Of a DNA stretch of 5,381 nucleotides, positions 4,941 through 5,381 are shown piece by piece. A program made the translations under genes and the position numbers. The notes under the pieces were generated by a model. That model saw only the letters and a program-made list of their open reading frames with translations, did not search any database and was not told the DNA's origin. This DNA comes from Planococcaceae bacterium UBA3378. GTDB lineage: Bacteria; Bacillota; Bacilli; Bacillales_A; Planococcaceae. Within the stretch, counting starts at the first letter, position 1; the number at the start of each line of letters is the position of its first letter. The stretch is from positions 1 through 5,381 of the forward strand of contig DEQA01000261.1 of assembly GCA_002359075.1 (NCBI GenBank), given 5' to 3'.

Positions 4941-5381
4941 TTAAGAAAGAGATGATTCGGTCTGCCTGCGCTTTTCAGTAGCAACTTCCTGCATGCGGAG
5001 TGTTTCTTCAATATCCCGCAGCAGCTTTGCCTGCGTTTTCTTAAAATGATTAACATCTGCTGAGGAGATACTTGTCCCGCCCAATCGTTTTCTTCTATTA
5101 GAAGAGGAACCCTCCAGCTGGGCTTTCCGGCGAATCAATTCATCTGAAGCCTTATTCAACCGTTCCTGTGCCTGGCTGGCGCGCCGCTGGTGATTTAAGC
5201 TAAGAAGCATAGAAATTTGAGATTGCCAAAGTGGGATGGTCGTCATAATAGACTCCTGGACTTTATCAATAAGCATCTGATGCGTCTTTTGAATCATACG
5301 AATCTGCGGAGCCGATTGAATCGCAATTTCCCTTGAGATTTCAAGATCATAAATGCGCCGGTCAAGCCATTCAAATGATGT
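4941..5381 (-). CDS. telA: TelA-family (toxic anion resistance) protein, C-terminal part
   Basis: The 3' end of a gene that continues beyond the right edge; 146 codons plus stop are visible. The frame is open to 5381, so the internal ATG at 5297 is not the start. The visible protein begins TSFEWLDRRIYDLEISREIA and continues IQSAPQIRMIQ...MLIDKVQESIMTTIPLWQSQISM. This order (hydrophobic-charged helix, APQIRMIQ, TIPLWQ) is the C-terminal signature of the TelA family (Bacillus YaaN- and YceH-like). The region is predominantly helical and probably coiled coil. Family members are linked to tellurite and other toxic-anion resistance and cell-envelope stress; the biochemical role is not known. A basic, Ser-rich stretch (GSSSNRRKRLGG) lies between the last helices and looks more divergent than the rest. 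Any partner gene such as xpaC would lie outside the window. Confidence 0.88.
   Translation of the reverse strand, partial: TSFEWLDRRIYDLEISREIAIQSAPQIRMIQKTHQMLIDKVQESIMTTIPLWQSQISMLLSLNHQRRASQAQERLNKASDELIRRKAQLEGSSSNRRKRLGGTSISSADVNHFKKTQAKLLRDIEETLRMQEVATEKRRQTESSLS

Noticed and set aside
5295..5297. ATG at 5297 as the start of the TelA-family gene
   Set aside because: The frame continues 28 codons to the window edge with family-like sequence (RRIYDLEISREIA, APQIR), so this ATG is internal and the gene is truncated by the window.

Overview
The window looks like chromosomal DNA of a low-GC Gram-positive endospore-former. A Planococcaceae or Bacillaceae member (Lysinibacillus- or Solibacillus-like) is my best guess. 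The reasons are strong AGGAGG-type ribosome binding sites, an odhB gene with Bacillus-type domains, a lysine riboswitch of Bacillus type, a TelA-family gene, and compact U-tract terminators after nearly every unit. The genus is inference.

Layout. (1) 31-1281 (+) is odhB, the E2 succinyltransferase of 2-oxoglutarate dehydrogenase, closed by an 11-bp terminator. (2) About 1326-1629 has no convincing gene. It holds several hairpins and an orphan open frame broken by one TGA. (3) About 1630-1941 (+) is a regulatory leader: a sigma-A promoter, a complete lysine riboswitch with P1 to P5 and the loop-loop contact all traceable, and an intrinsic terminator. (4) 1984-4398 (+) is a three-gene polar amino acid ABC importer (lipoprotein binding protein, permease, ATPase). 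A second terminator lies between gene 1 and gene 2, and a bidirectional one closes the operon. (5) 4433-4528 (-) is a 31-codon membrane microprotein gene with a near-perfect ribosome binding site; it converges on the operon terminator. (6) 4692-4889 (+) is a 65-aa conserved-looking protein of unknown function, with an inverted repeat at its promoter. (7) 4941-5381 (-) is the C-terminal part of a TelA-family protein, convergent with (6) across a long bidirectional hairpin and cut by the window edge.

How it works together. The riboswitch ties the ABC importer to lysine supply. When lysine is scarce the leader should read through and the importer is made; when lysine is abundant the 1912-1941 terminator should fire. 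The importer is therefore most likely for lysine, although the proteins alone only say polar amino acid. The internal terminator after the binding-protein gene would give more binding protein than membrane and ATPase subunits, as this transporter type needs. odhB and the flanking genes are functionally unrelated neighbours.

I see no CRISPR array, insertion sequence, tRNA or rRNA gene, or phage gene. The most novel items are the unannotated 31-aa microprotein, the hairpin that competes with the riboswitch P1 stem, and the unexplained 1326-1556 block.
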